Below the pieces are notes generated by a model. The model was not told the DNA's origin. It searched no databases and saw only the letters and a list, made by a program, of their open reading frames with translations. This document shows positions 23,509-33,036 of a stretch of 33,723 bases of DNA, one piece after another. The stretch's first letter is position 1, and the number at the start of each line of letters is the position of its first letter. The translations under genes and the position numbers were made by a program. Source of the stretch: Bacteroidota bacterium (GTDB taxonomy: Bacteria; Bacteroidota; Rhodothermia; Rhodothermales; Bin80); the NCBI GenBank assembly GCA_028875125.1, contig JAPPGC010000070.1:1-33723 (forward strand). The letters run 5' to 3'.

Positions 23509-24610
23509 ATGATACCCCGACCTGAAATAGAAGGCTTACTGGAGCGTGCGCGCGTGCTCGGGGGCTATCTTTGACTTGGCCAAACGGTCAAAACGTGTTG
23601 AGGAGCTAAACCGGAAACGCCTGGCCCCCGGCTATTGGGATGATGCAGAGGAAGCACAAGCCACTGAGCGCGCGATCGCGTCAGAAAAAACCTGGCTTGA
23701 TGCATTCGAGACTGTATCTGGGCATGCGGAGGATATTTCGACGTTGTTAGAGCTTGCGGAAGAGGAAGGAGAGGACCTTGAGCAGGATATAGAGGCAAGC
23801 TTCCAGGCCCTGCTTGATTCCGTTGAATCCCTCGAGCTGCGGAGCATGCTGGCGGGAGAAGACGATCGGCGTAATGCAATCCTTACGATCAATCCGGGAG
23901 CGGGAGGAACGGAGAGCCAGGACTGGGCCGAAATGCTGCTGCGCATGTACACGCGATATGCCGAACGGCAAGGCTTCAAGGTGCTGTTGCTTGGATACCA
24001 AGAAGGCGATGTAGCGGGCATCAAAAGCGCCTCGCTGGGGATTCAGGGGGATTTTGCGTATGGATACCTGAAGGCTGAATCTGGGGTTCATAGGCTTGTG
24101 CGAATCTCTCCGTTTGATTCAAATGCACGTCGTCACACGTCTTTTGCAAGTGTATTTGTCTATCCTGAGATTGATGACACCATTGAGATTGATTTACGCG
24201 CTGCTGACATTGAGCTGCAAACGTTTCGCTCAGGTGGTAAGGGCGGGCAGAATGTGAATAAACTGGAGACCGGTGTACGGTTGATTTGGACGGGCATACT
24301 TTCAGATGGGGAACGGGTCCGGGTCGCGGCAGAATGCACTGAGGAGCGCAGCCAGCGTCAGAACAGGGATCGCGCTATGACCATGCTCAAGAGCCGCGTT
24401 TATCGCCTGGAACAGGCAATCCAGGAGGAGGAAAAAAACAAGCGTTCAGCGGAAAAGAAACGAATTGATTTTGGCAGTCAGATTCGCTCCTATGTGTTCC
24501 AGCCGTATACAATGGTGAATGACCATCGCACAGAGCTCAAGATGACCAATGTTCAGGCAGTGATGGATGGGGACCTGGATGCGTTCATCAAGGCTTATCT
24601 GCTGCAATAA
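23509..24610 (+). CDS. prfB: Peptide chain release factor 2, expressed by programmed +1 frameshift
   Basis: Recognises UGA and UAA stops and triggers peptide release. Translation starts at ATG 23509 and meets an in-frame TGA at 23572-23574 after 21 codons. The site reads TAT CTT TGA C, so the ribosome slips +1 on CTT and continues as Leu-Asp in the main frame. This is the classical RF2 autoregulation: little RF2 means slow termination and more frameshifting. The full product is 366 residues, against 365 in E. coli. The stop-recognition motif is SPF in RLVRISPFDSNARRH, and the catalytic GGQ is in SGGKGGQNVNKLE. nadB follows after 2 bases. An uncorrected call from 23546 would miss the true N-terminus. 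Confidence 0.96.
23560..23575 (+). promoter_or_regulatory. prfB +1 frameshift site
   Basis: GGGGG at 23560-23564 stands before TAT CTT TGA C. In E. coli the stimulatory run AGGGGG ends three bases before CTT; here it ends four bases before (CTAT). The slip codon CTT occupies 23569-23571, the skipped T is 23572, and reading resumes with GAC at 23573. Confidence 0.93.
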
Positions 24611-24612
24611 TC

Positions 24613-26214
24613 ATGGCAAATCAACATCAGTATGATTACCTCGTCCTGGGCAGTGGCATAGCTGGATTATGGTTTTCTCTGGGCGTCGCCGACCATGGCC
24701 GCGTAGCAATCATTACCAAAAAAGAGACTGCCGAGTCAAATACAAACTATGCACAGGGAGGTATTGCAAGTGTCTGGGATAAGGAGGATTCGCTTGAGAG
24801 CCATATAAATGACACGCTCATTGCCGGTGCAGGCCTCTGTGATGAGGACATTGTAAGAAGCGTGATTACCGAGGGTCCTCGTGAAATCCAGTCATTGATT
24901 GACCTAGGGGCCTCATTCACAAAGGCAGGAGGGCAGTTGCACCTCGGACGTGAGGGCGGACACGCCCATCCCAGGATCATTCATGCGAAAGACGCAACCG
25001 GGCAGGAAGTTGAACGGGTACTCCTGGCAGCAATCGTTGCACATCCCAACATCACCGTATTTGACTTTCATTACGCGGTCGACCTGATCACGGAGCATCA
25101 TTTAGGGCAGCATGTCACTCGGCTACGTCCAGATATTAATTGTTTTGGGGCTTATGTATTGGACGAAAAGGATGAGACCGTGCACACCTTCCTGTCCCGG
25201 GTAACTTTGCTGGCTACAGGCGGGTCATGCGAGGTATATCAACATACGACGAATCCATCCATAGCTACGGGGGATGGGGTTGCTATGGCATATCGTGCTA
25301 AAGCACGCGTAGCCAATATGGAGTTCGTACAATTTCATCCGACGGCGCTTTATCGGGGACGAGAGCATAGTGGGCGGGCATTTCTGATATCCGAAGCCGT
25401 TCGCGGGCATGGTGGCATTCTTTTGAATCAGAGCGGAGAAGCCTTTATGAAGCGTTATGATTCACGGGCTGAGTTGGCTCCTAGAGACATTGTGGCCCGT
25501 GCGATTGACGATCAGCTCAAGCATCGCGGCGAGAACTATGTTTTTCTGGATATTTCTCACATCCAGGCAAAAGAAATTGAAAAGTATTTTCCCCACATCA
25601 TTGAAACATGTCGCAAGTTTGGCGTAGATCCAGCGAATGAACCCATACCGGTTGTCCCGGCGGCACATTATCAATGTGGCGGAGTCCAGACCGATGAACT
25701 GGCAAGAACCAGTATCTCTGGATTGTTGGCTATTGGAGAGGTTGCCTGTACCGGGTTACATGGAGCGAACAGGTTGGCGAGCAACTCGCTACTTGAAGCC
25801 CTTGTATTCAGTCGGAGGGCCACCAAGGTCGCCATACAGATTGCAGGAACACGTGCATTCAATGAGAAGGTACCCGATTGGGATGCTTCGGGTACAGAGC
25901 GCCAGGGCGAGTGGGTGCTGATATCACATAATCGAGATGAGCTTCAGCGAACGATGTGGAATTACGTCGGCATTGTTCGGTCAAATTTGCGACTTGCCCG
26001 GGCATTGCGCCGAACAAGACTGCTTTACGAAGAGGTAGAAGATTTCTATCATCGGACACGGATTTCCAGCCGACTCTGCGAGCTGCGCAATCTGATTGCA
26101 GTTGCCTACCTGGTGATCCGTAGCGCGCAAATGCGGCGTGAAAGCCGCGGCTTACACTATACATTAGACTATCCAGAGCAGGTAAGCACCGAACGGCGCC
26201 CAACTTTGGTTTAG
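24613..26214 (+). CDS. nadB: L-aspartate oxidase
   Basis: FAD enzyme that oxidises L-aspartate to iminoaspartate, the first step of de novo NAD synthesis. The dinucleotide-binding motif GSGIAGLW lies near residue 13, and TNYAQGGIAS is typical of the family. HPTALYRG, SEAVRGHGG and the PRD segment of the active site (ELAPRDIVARAID) follow. A helical C-terminal domain completes 533 residues, the normal size. It starts 2 bases after the prfB stop, so expression is probably tied to prfB. nadA and nadC are not in the window. Fumarate reductase flavoproteins share the fold, but the NYAQGG segment and length favour NadB. Confidence 0.94.
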   Translation: MANQHQYDYLVLGSGIAGLWFSLGVADHGRVAIITKKETAESNTNYAQGGIASVWDKEDSLESHINDTLIAGAGLCDEDIVRSVITEGPREIQSLIDLGASFTKAGGQLHLGREGGHAHPRIIHAKDATGQEVERVLLAAIVAHPNITVFDFHYAVDLITEHHLGQHVTRLRPDINCFGAYVLDEKDETVHTFLSRVTLLATGGSCEVYQHTTNPSIATGDGVAMAYRAKARVANMEFVQFHPTALYRGREHSGRAFLISEAVRGHGGILLNQSGEAFMKRYDSRAELAPRDIVARAIDDQLKHRGENYVFLDISHIQAKEIEKYFPHIIETCRKFGVDPANEPIPVVPAAHYQCGGVQTDELARTSISGLLAIGEVACTGLHGANRLASNSLLEALVFSRRATKVAIQIAGTRAFNEKVPDWDASGTERQGEWVLISHNRDELQRTMWNYVGIVRSNLRLARALRRTRLLYEEVEDFYHRTRISSRLCELRNLIAVAYLVIRSAQMRRESRGLHYTLDYPEQVSTERRPTLV

Positions 26215-26329
26215 AATTAACTGAGAATGGAACACTAGACACCTAAAACAGTAACTACCCGCGCTACGGTCGTGCATCCGGGTGCTGAACCCTTGTATAG
26301 TTTCTGGTGATGATCGTTTGGCGGCAGAT

Positions 26330-26357
26330 GGGAGCTCGGTTGCGGGCGCCCTTTTTT
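26330..26357 (+). terminator. Terminator-like hairpin between nadB and rimP
   Basis: GGGAGC at 26330-26335 pairs with GCGCCC at 26346-26351 with one mismatch and a 10-base loop. TTTTTT follows at 26352-26357. It could end the prfB-nadB transcript, or act as an attenuator in the rimP-nusA leader. Confidence 0.45.
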
Positions 26358-26387
26358 GTTGTATTGACGTTGTGAGCTGCGCCCGTC

Positions 26388-26412
26388 ACGCCCGTCGAGA
26401 CTGGGCGTTTTT
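26388..26412 (+). terminator. Second terminator-like hairpin directly before rimP
   Basis: ACGCCC at 26388-26393 is the perfect inverse of GGGCGT at 26403-26408, with a 9-base loop, and the T-run spans 26408-26412. It ends five bases before the rimP ATG. That is an odd place for a plain terminator and would suit attenuation or occlusion of the start. Confidence 0.4.
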
Positions 26413-26417
26413 GACAT

Positions 26418-26888
26418 ATGGGACTTATGAATACTGTTGCACTTGAAGAGCGTGTTTGCACGCTCGTAGAAAATATGCTGAAAGGAGGTCCGGTCTTTCT
26501 GGTTGAATTTTCTGTGCGCGGCACGCAAGGCTCGCATGTGATTGACATTTTTGTTGAAAGTGACAATGCGCTTGGCGTCAATCAACTTGCTGAATTGAAC
26601 CGGGAGATCGGCTTTATCCTGGATACAGAGGATATTATGCCGGGACGTTACACGCTTAATGTATCCACGCCGGGGGTAAAGCGTCCCTTACGCCTCCCTC
26701 GGCAGTACCGAAAACATGTCGGGCGTAAGCTACGCGTTCACTATCGAAAAGAGAACGATGCCTTTACAGAAACCTGTGGGGAGCTAGTGGCAGTAGAGGA
26801 ATCATACATTCAGATTCAGAATGGAACCCGGTCCGCAGAAATTCCGCACGGTGATATCCAGTGGGCCAAAGTAGTATTGCCTTGGTAG
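26418..26888 (+). CDS. rimP: Ribosome maturation factor RimP
   Basis: Cytoplasmic factor for 30S subunit assembly. The N-terminal alpha/beta domain shows the family segments HVIDIFVESDN and LAELNREIGFILD. The central YTLNVSTPGVKRPL is the strongest mark (VSSPGxxRPL in homologues), and a small SH3-like C-terminal domain follows. It has 156 residues, like E. coli RimP (150). Two starts are possible, ATG 26418 and ATG 26427; neither has a good Shine-Dalgarno. It opens the rimP-nusA-infB-rbfA operon, an order conserved across bacteria. Confidence 0.93.
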   Translation: MGLMNTVALEERVCTLVENMLKGGPVFLVEFSVRGTQGSHVIDIFVESDNALGVNQLAELNREIGFILDTEDIMPGRYTLNVSTPGVKRPLRLPRQYRKHVGRKLRVHYRKENDAFTETCGELVAVEESYIQIQNGTRSAEIPHGDIQWAKVVLPW

Positions 26889-26909
26889 ACATAATCTTAG
26901 GTAACTGAA

Positions 26910-28190
26910 ATGCATAGTGGAGACCTTGTTTCGTCGTTCGCCGAGATTGCTCGCGAGAAGGATATAGATCGGGACACACTCCAATTGATCGTGGAAGATG
27001 TGATCAGATCGATGATCCGGATTCGATTTGGTTCAGACGAAGCCTTTGAAATTATTCTGAATCCAGATTATGGGGATGTTCAGGTTCTGCACATCCGAGA
27101 AGTTGTAGAAGACTATGACCTATCCGATCCAGTTACGCAGATAGAGCTCAGAGATGCTCTCAAGATTGAAGAAGACTTTGAAGTAGATGATGAGGTTGCT
27201 GAAGAAATATCTATTTCAGAATTTGGTCGGCGCGCAGTACAGGCAGCCCGCTATACTTTTCGCAATCGGATCAGGGATATAGAGAAGCAGAATATTTTCG
27301 CGGAATATTCTGACCTTGTAGGTGAGTTGGTAGTCGGTGAAATTTATCAGGTGCGACGCAGAGAAGTACTCGTCCTGCATAACAGAGTCGAGTTAATTAT
27401 GCCTCGCGAGGAACAGATCCCGCGTGATCGCTATCGCAAAGGAGACATGCTGCGGGCGGTTGTCAAAGAGGTGCGCCGTGATGCAGGCAGCAACCCGCAG
27501 GTGATTATTAGCCGCGCCTCGCCTCAACTCATGGAGCGCCTATTTGAGCTTGAAGTGCCGGAGATTGACGAAGGAATTGTCGAGATTAAGGCGGTCGTGC
27601 GTGAGCCGGGAGACCGGGCCAAAGTAGCCGTTGTCAGCTACGATGAGCGCATTGATCCTGTAGGTGCTTGCGTTGGGCTCAAGGGTAATCGCATACATGC
27701 AGTCGTGCGTGAACTTAGCAATGAGAATATTGATGTGATGGAGTGGACTGATGACCCGTTCACCTTGATCAAGCGAACGCTCTCTCCATCAAATCCGATC
27801 GAAGTCAAGATCAACGATACACTGGATCCACCTACTGCAAAAGTAGTCGTTAAGGCAGATGAGGTCAGTCAGGCCATTGGTAAGGGGGCGATCAATGTTC
27901 GCCTCGCATCGCGTATGACAGGTATTGAACTGGATATTTTCCGGGAGATACCAGCGGATGAAGAGGATGTGGAAATCGAAGAATTTTCCGATGAATTTGA
28001 CGACGAGATCATCCAGCGATTACGAAGCATTGGATGTGATTCCGCAAAGGCAGTGCTCCAGCTTTCCGTCGAAGAGCTTATTCGTAGGAGCCAACTGGAA
28101 GTTGAAGTAGCTACGCGTGTAATGGACGTAATTAAGTCAGAGTTTGATGACGAGGAGGGGGAGGAGTTGGAAGAAGAATTTGAGTTTTAA
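26910..28190 (+). CDS. nusA: Transcription termination/antitermination factor NusA
   Basis: Binds RNA polymerase and nascent RNA, and promotes pausing, termination or antitermination. The N-terminal polymerase-binding domain covers residues 1-~125, the S1 domain ~135-200 (VVGEIYQVRRREVLVLHN), and two KH domains ~230-345 (GACVGLKGNRI, QAIGKGAINVRLA). A single helix-hairpin region follows near residues 370-410, and the tail is strongly acidic. At 426 residues it is shorter than E. coli NusA (495) because it lacks the duplicated acidic repeats, as is usual outside gamma-proteobacteria. A weak AGG lies eight bases before the ATG. Confidence 0.95.
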   Translation: MHSGDLVSSFAEIAREKDIDRDTLQLIVEDVIRSMIRIRFGSDEAFEIILNPDYGDVQVLHIREVVEDYDLSDPVTQIELRDALKIEEDFEVDDEVAEEISISEFGRRAVQAARYTFRNRIRDIEKQNIFAEYSDLVGELVVGEIYQVRRREVLVLHNRVELIMPREEQIPRDRYRKGDMLRAVVKEVRRDAGSNPQVIISRASPQLMERLFELEVPEIDEGIVEIKAVVREPGDRAKVAVVSYDERIDPVGACVGLKGNRIHAVVRELSNENIDVMEWTDDPFTLIKRTLSPSNPIEVKINDTLDPPTAKVVVKADEVSQAIGKGAINVRLASRMTGIELDIFREIPADEEDVEIEEFSDEFDDEIIQRLRSIGCDSAKAVLQLSVEELIRRSQLEVEVATRVMDVIKSEFDDEEGEELEEEFEF

Positions 28191-28230
28191 CCGTATTGTG
28201 TTAGTGTAGAAACCGATTCAGACCGCGCAC

Positions 28231-31167
28231 ATGGCGACTACCGCCACCAAAAAACCGAAGAAGTTCAGAAAGGTCCGACTACATAAAGTAGTCAAGGAGC
28301 TTAACCTGACTACTGACACCATCGTCAATTATTTGACCGAGCATGGGTATGCAAGTGCGCTAAAGGGAAATGGGCTCAATGCGGCTATCACTGACCAGGA
28401 TGCTTACCTGGATCTTCTAGATAATTTTGCTGAAGACCGTGAAATTCGTGCTCGTGTGGAGGAGCTGCGCGCGATACGTGAGGCAGAGTTGGCTGCCTCA
28501 AGCGGCGACTCAGCACCGAGCAGTGCGCAAAAAACAGTTCCAACGGTGGCCCAGCCGATACAAGATGAGCCCGAGTCGACCGTCGAGGACACCCCTTCAG
28601 ATGGCCCTCAACCGGCCCCGGTGGAGGAACCGGTAGAATCTGTACCTCCTGAGGAGGAAGTGAAGGAAGAACTAGCCGCTCTGGAGGATGTGCCAGAAAC
28701 TCTTGTAGTCGAAAAACAGGAGGTTGAGGAAACTGCATTGGATGTTGTAGAGAAAGAACCAGCTACACGGGCAGAGACTGTAGATGCGCAAGAAGAACTT
28801 ATCGCTCTAGAAGAGTCTGAGGTACACGAGGAGGCAGGTGAACCCACCGTGGTCGAAGAGCCGGATGTGCCCTCTGACGTCCAGGAAGCTGCGGTTGATG
28901 TGCAGCCCGAGGAAGAAATCAGGCCTGAGGTTAGTGAAGAAGAATCCTCCGTGGTAACTGAGACGACTGACACAACGGAGGCTGCCCCGGAAGTAATAGA
29001 CGCTGAACAGACCGAGTCTCTCGAAGATGCAGAGGAGGTTATTGTGGCTGATAGGTATAAGTTGCAAGGCACGAAGATCCTTGGCAAAATAGATCTCGAG
29101 AAGGTCAAAGAGACCAAACCTCCCCGTGCCAAACGAAAGAAACGCAAACGTAAGAAGTCTGTCGCAGCTGCACCCAGCACTACAGAAGCAGCCCAAAAAA
29201 CGACAGAAAAACCGGCAGCAACTAAGCCTAAAAAGCGCAAGCGTAAACGTAAGAGCAAGGTAGATTCAGCAGAGGTTGGGCAGTCAGTTCAAGAGACACT
29301 CCGTTCGTTAGAGCAGGGCACAGCACGGGTGCGTCAACGGAGGCGGAGAGCTCGTCGTCAGGAACGAGCGGAAAAACGCCTTAATGTGCAGATCGAACAG
29401 GAGCAGAGGGAGCACGAGATTCGCGTCACCGAATTTGTGTCAACCGGCGAACTTGCAGATCTGATGGGGGTCCCCGTTACGGAGGTTATTAGCATGCTGT
29501 TGAGCTCTGGTATGATGGTTTCCATTAATCAGAGATTGGATGCCGATACCATCGCCTATGTGGCCGATGAATTTGACTGCAAGGTGGAATTCATTACCGA
29601 ATTTGGAGATGATGACGTTGAGGACGAGGCGGATGAACCGGGAGATTTGAGTCCTAGAGCTCCCGTAGTAACCGTTATGGGGCACGTAGACCACGGGAAA
29701 ACATCATTGCTTGATTACATCCGTAATGCAAGTGTAGTGGCCGGCGAGTCGGGAGGTATCACGCAGCATATCGGTGCATACAAGGTCAGACTCGACGATG
29801 ATCGTATGGTGACCTTCTTGGACACTCCAGGCCACGAAGCATTTACCGCTATGCGTGCTCGTGGTGCAAAAGTTACCGATGTAGTCATATTGGTTGTAGC
29901 AGCTAATGATTCCGTCATGCCTCAGACCATTGAGGCGATCAATCATGCTAAGGCCGCCGGTGTCGCCCTGATCGTTGCGATTAACAAGATCGACCTGGAG
30001 CAGTCCGACGTGCAGCGGGTTATGAAAGAACTGGCGGACTACGGGGTCTTGGTTGAGCAATATGGTGGAAAGATACAGTGTGCATTTGTCTCAGCAAAAA
30101 CAGGTGAAGGCATTGAGGATCTCCTGGAAAAGGTACTTCTGGAAGCAGATATCCTGGAGCTGAAAGGCAATGTCACACGTACTGCTCAAGGTATTGTAAT
30201 TGAGAGCAGACTGGATCGTGGGCGCGGCAATATTGCTACCGTCCTCGTTCAGAATGGTACACTCAGGATAGGAGATCCGTTTGTAGCAGGCATTTACGGT
30301 GGGCGGGTTCGCGCCATGTTTGATGAGCGCGACAATCGTATTGATGCTGCGGGTCCAAGTGAACCGGCCTTGGTTTTGGGATTGCCTGGTCAACCAATGG
30401 TCGGCGATCGATTGGCGGGAGTGGAGAATGAGTCGGAAGCACGTGACATTTCACAGAGACGTCAACAAATTTGGCGCGAACAGAAAATGCGCCAGTTCAA
30501 GCACGTGAGGCTTGAAGACATCGGACGCAGGATGGCGCTGGGAGATTTTAGTGAGCTTAATCTCATAATTAAAGCCGATGTTGGAGGCTCTGTTGAGGCT
30601 ATCAGTGACTCACTCCACAAGTTGTCAACCGATGAAGTGGCCGTCAGCATCATACATGCGGGAGTAGGTGCAATTACCGAAAGCGATGTTATGTTGGCCT
30701 CGGCATCTGATGCGGTAATCATCGGATTCCAGGTGCGTCCGACATCAGGAGCACGTATAGCAGCGGAACGCGAAGAGATTGATATCCATACCTATTCCAT
30801 CATCTACGATGCCATTGAAGACATTCGGGATGCATTGGAGGGCTTGTTGACGCCGGAGGAATCTGAAAAGATCACCGGTGTAGCGGAAGTTCGTGACATC
30901 TTCAAGGTTCCCAAAGCCGGGACCGTGGCAGGATGCTATATTTCCGAAGGGCGTATCAGTCGCAATGACACCGTACATCTTCTAAGAGAAGGCGTGGTTA
31001 TATACGAAGGACGGCTCGCGTCGCTTCGTCGTTTCAAGGATGATGTCCGCGAGGTGCTTTCTGGATATGAGTGCGGGATAGGCGTTGAGAACTACAACGA
31101 TATCAAAGTCGGTGACCAGATTGAGGCCTTCGAAATGGTCCAAACCAAGCGTACGCTTGACTTGTAG
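28231..31167 (+). CDS. infB: Translation initiation factor IF-2
   Basis: GTPase that brings initiator tRNA to the 30S subunit and drives subunit joining. An IF2_N-type module lies at residues ~9-65. Residues ~90-270 are a highly acidic Glu/Val/Pro/Ala stretch. A lysine/arginine block with two KRKRK clusters follows (~290-350), then a second IF2_N-like module near ~400-455. The G domain starts near 475 with [17 protein letters not shown] and NKID, and the C-terminal domains end with the fMet-tRNA-binding barrel. At 978 residues it is among the longer IF-2 forms, owing to the acidic-basic linker. It follows nusA by 40 bases with no Shine-Dalgarno. Confidence 0.96.
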   Translation: MATTATKKPKKFRKVRLHKVVKELNLTTDTIVNYLTEHGYASALKGNGLNAAITDQDAYLDLLDNFAEDREIRARVEELRAIREAELAASSGDSAPSSAQKTVPTVAQPIQDEPESTVEDTPSDGPQPAPVEEPVESVPPEEEVKEELAALEDVPETLVVEKQEVEETALDVVEKEPATRAETVDAQEELIALEESEVHEEAGEPTVVEEPDVPSDVQEAAVDVQPEEEIRPEVSEEESSVVTETTDTTEAAPEVIDAEQTESLEDAEEVIVADRYKLQGTKILGKIDLEKVKETKPPRAKRKKRKRKKSVAAAPSTTEAAQKTTEKPAATKPKKRKRKRKSKVDSAEVGQSVQETLRSLEQGTARVRQRRRRARRQERAEKRLNVQIEQEQREHEIRVTEFVSTGELADLMGVPVTEVISMLLSSGMMVSINQRLDADTIAYVADEFDCKVEFITEFGDDDVEDEADEPGDLSPRAPVVTVMGHVDHGKTSLLDYIRNASVVAGESGGITQHIGAYKVRLDDDRMVTFLDTPGHEAFTAMRARGAKVTDVVILVVAANDSVMPQTIEAINHAKAAGVALIVAINKIDLEQSDVQRVMKELADYGVLVEQYGGKIQCAFVSAKTGEGIEDLLEKVLLEADILELKGNVTRTAQGIVIESRLDRGRGNIATVLVQNGTLRIGDPFVAGIYGGRVRAMFDERDNRIDAAGPSEPALVLGLPGQPMVGDRLAGVENESEARDISQRRQQIWREQKMRQFKHVRLEDIGRRMALGDFSELNLIIKADVGGSVEAISDSLHKLSTDEVAVSIIHAGVGAITESDVMLASASDAVIIGFQVRPTSGARIAAEREEIDIHTYSIIYDAIEDIRDALEGLLTPEESEKITGVAEVRDIFKVPKAGTVAGCYISEGRISRNDTVHLLREGVVIYEGRLASLRRFKDDVREVLSGYECGIGVENYNDIKVGDQIEAFEMVQTKRTLDL

Positions 31168-31175
31168 CCGATACT

Positions 31176-31532
31176 ATGAGCGTGCGAACACAGCGCGTTG
31201 CCAAACTGATGCATCGCGAGATTGCGGGCATCCTCGCGCACGAATTCCCCGATAAATCCATGGTGACGGTGATAGGGGCCCGTGTGACGCGCGATTTGTC
31301 GATTGCGTATGTGGACGTTAGCATTCTGGTTGACTCAACGGAGGAGCGTCAAGATATATTTGACACTTTGGTGGAGCATACAGCCGCCATTCGAAAACTT
31401 CTTGCACAACGTATCCGGCACCAGATGCGTGCCGTTCCCAGTATTCGGTTTTCCCTGGACAGTTCACAGGAAGCGGGTCGCAAAATAGACCTACTGCTTG
31501 ATCGGATCAAGGAGCAGAAAAACAACAATTAG
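31176..31532 (+). CDS. rbfA: Ribosome-binding factor A
   Basis: Small KH-fold protein for late 30S maturation and cold adaptation. The N-terminal VRTQRVAKLMHREIAGIL and the central VTVIGARVTRDLSIAYVDVS are typical, and the C-terminal half has the expected RIRHQMRAVPSIRFSLD. Length is 118 residues, normal for RbfA. It starts 8 bases after the infB stop and closes the operon. truB, which often follows, is not there. Confidence 0.94.
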   Translation: MSVRTQRVAKLMHREIAGILAHEFPDKSMVTVIGARVTRDLSIAYVDVSILVDSTEERQDIFDTLVEHTAAIRKLLAQRIRHQMRAVPSIRFSLDSSQEAGRKIDLLLDRIKEQKNNN

Positions 31533-31851
31533 TCCTGCTCTAGGCTTGGCTCATGTGAGCATGTTCGATTGGTGGACGGAAGATATGTGCGCGTGGACAC
31601 ATGAAAGTAACCTTTCGTCTGATGTTCGGGGCCTCGTACTCACCTTGGATCAACGGACGTGTATACTGCTCTGAATCCAGTTTATCCCAGTGCCGGTTAC
31701 AGATTTGTTGGGTTCAAGCATAGGCATACCCAACGGATTTCCGTATGTCCATTATGCAACACTTTGTTGAAGACGATCAAGTATATTTGAAGGGCAAAAC
31801 GGCAGTTTAGGGCTATTTTTTTCACAAAATCCAGGATTATTAACCAAAATT
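31533..31851 (+). other. 319-base gap after rbfA
   Basis: Non-coding as far as I can see. GCTCATGTGAGC at 31549-31560 is a perfect 12-base palindrome 17 bases after the rbfA stop, and ATGTG/CACAT can form a small hairpin further on; neither has a T-run. A run of seven T near 31815 has no good stem before it. The promoter for the following lipoprotein gene should lie here but no clear boxes stand out. Confidence 0.4.
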
Positions 31852-31941
31852 ATGAGAGTAAACCGCTTCACTCTAACTCATAAAAATGGTCTTGCAAGAG
31901 GATCGTACAGCTGGGGGCATAATTCCCAAGTGAAATCGTTC

Positions 31942-33036
31942 ATGTTGAGAGGTGCCTTATTGTGGTCCGCACTTGTGGTCGCCGTGCTTTGTTTGTCAGG
32001 GTGCGCATCGGAACGGGCTGATCTGTCTGAGACCATAATACTATCTCCCTTGGCCTCACATGGTGCTCCGATCAGCGCCTCCAATCATGTGGCAAGCTTA
32101 TCTGAAGAGATTGTGTGCGTAATTAACTCCTATGAGTCCCATATTCATTGCGTAGACAGGAGTAATGGCAATGTCGCCATATTTGGGGGTGAGGGCAGGG
32201 GGCCAGGAGAGTTCGCATCTCTCTCCGGAATTGGGCGTAGTCGTGATGGTCATGTGGTGGCTATGGATATTGGGGAAGATCGTCTGACGTTCTTCAGGCC
32301 AAACGGCACGCTTGTGTCGGAGACGCGTTTGCCGCAAAGTTTCTCTCCAACCGAACTTCATGGTGACCGATTGTACGGGTTTGAATTGGTGATGCCGGAT
32401 TTCGTCACAGAATTCCGGCCCAGCTATGTTCCCATGGAAGTCGATATATTTTCTGGAGAGGTTCTATGGAAGCGAACGGGCCTAGCCGATGTTGTGGATC
32501 GTGAATGTTTTAATCCAGCGATAGGTGGCTCAACGCCAGGAGGAGGACTCATATTTCAGGTCTGCGAATATGAATTGGCTTTCTTTGTTGACAAGGATGC
32601 TTTGACGGCTACCGTGTTCTCTTCCCCTAGCTACGTCGAAGCTCTACCCAATGAACGTGACCTTGCCGCATACATGGATGATATAATTCCCCTTCGCTCT
32701 CTTGCTGGACCGATTCCTGAATCGGAGATGGACGCCATTGCAGCGGAGTTTCTAGAAAAACCCAAGGAATGGCTTCTCAAGCCGGCTCCATTCGGCTTTG
32801 ATAATCAGGACCGTCTCTGGGTAGCTACTACCCGTGACCGTGACGCACTCTCCTACTTTGATGTCTGGAGCGACACTACATATGTTGGTGCAGTGCGCGT
32901 CGAAGACCGGCTCCTTGGTTTTGACATTTACGATTCAACTCTTGTGACTCTCGTGGAGCGCGCACTTGATCAGGACGGTATTGGCGAGCGGGCAATTGAC
33001 TGGTACGATCTCGGCGAAATTGATTGGAGTCGCTAA
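31942..33036 (+). CDS. 6-bladed beta-propeller-type lipoprotein
   Basis: Exported lipoprotein. I start at ATG 31942, which gives a clean signal peptide ending in lipobox CLSGC (Cys21) and 364 residues. The frame stays open to an ATG at 31852, which would put an unusual 30-residue extension before the signal. The mature protein shows the mark GGEGRGPGEFASLSGIG, as in the protein encoded at 21866-22897, and then blade-like repeats (HVVAMDIGEDRLTFFRPNG). Function unknown; a sensory or binding role at the envelope is the usual guess for the family. The two window copies are only distantly alike outside the mark. It has no operon partner. Confidence 0.82.
   Translation: MLRGALLWSALVVAVLCLSGCASERADLSETIILSPLASHGAPISASNHVASLSEEIVCVINSYESHIHCVDRSNGNVAIFGGEGRGPGEFASLSGIGRSRDGHVVAMDIGEDRLTFFRPNGTLVSETRLPQSFSPTELHGDRLYGFELVMPDFVTEFRPSYVPMEVDIFSGEVLWKRTGLADVVDRECFNPAIGGSTPGGGLIFQVCEYELAFFVDKDALTATVFSSPSYVEALPNERDLAAYMDDIIPLRSLAGPIPESEMDAIAAEFLEKPKEWLLKPAPFGFDNQDRLWVATTRDRDALSYFDVWSDTTYVGAVRVEDRLLGFDIYDSTLVTLVERALDQDGIGERAIDWYDLGEIDWSR

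Noticed and set aside
23546-24610. prfB read as an ordinary gene starting at 23546
   Set aside because: The conserved RF2 N-terminus is upstream in another frame and is joined through the CTT TGA C site, so the true start is 23509.
28608-29258. A 216-codon minus-strand frame opposite infB, Ser/Thr-rich
   Set aside because: It is the antisense image of the acidic IF-2 linker and has no recognisable domain.
31549-31560. 12-base palindrome after rbfA as an intrinsic terminator
   Set aside because: A loop of two bases and no T-run; left as a palindrome of unknown meaning.
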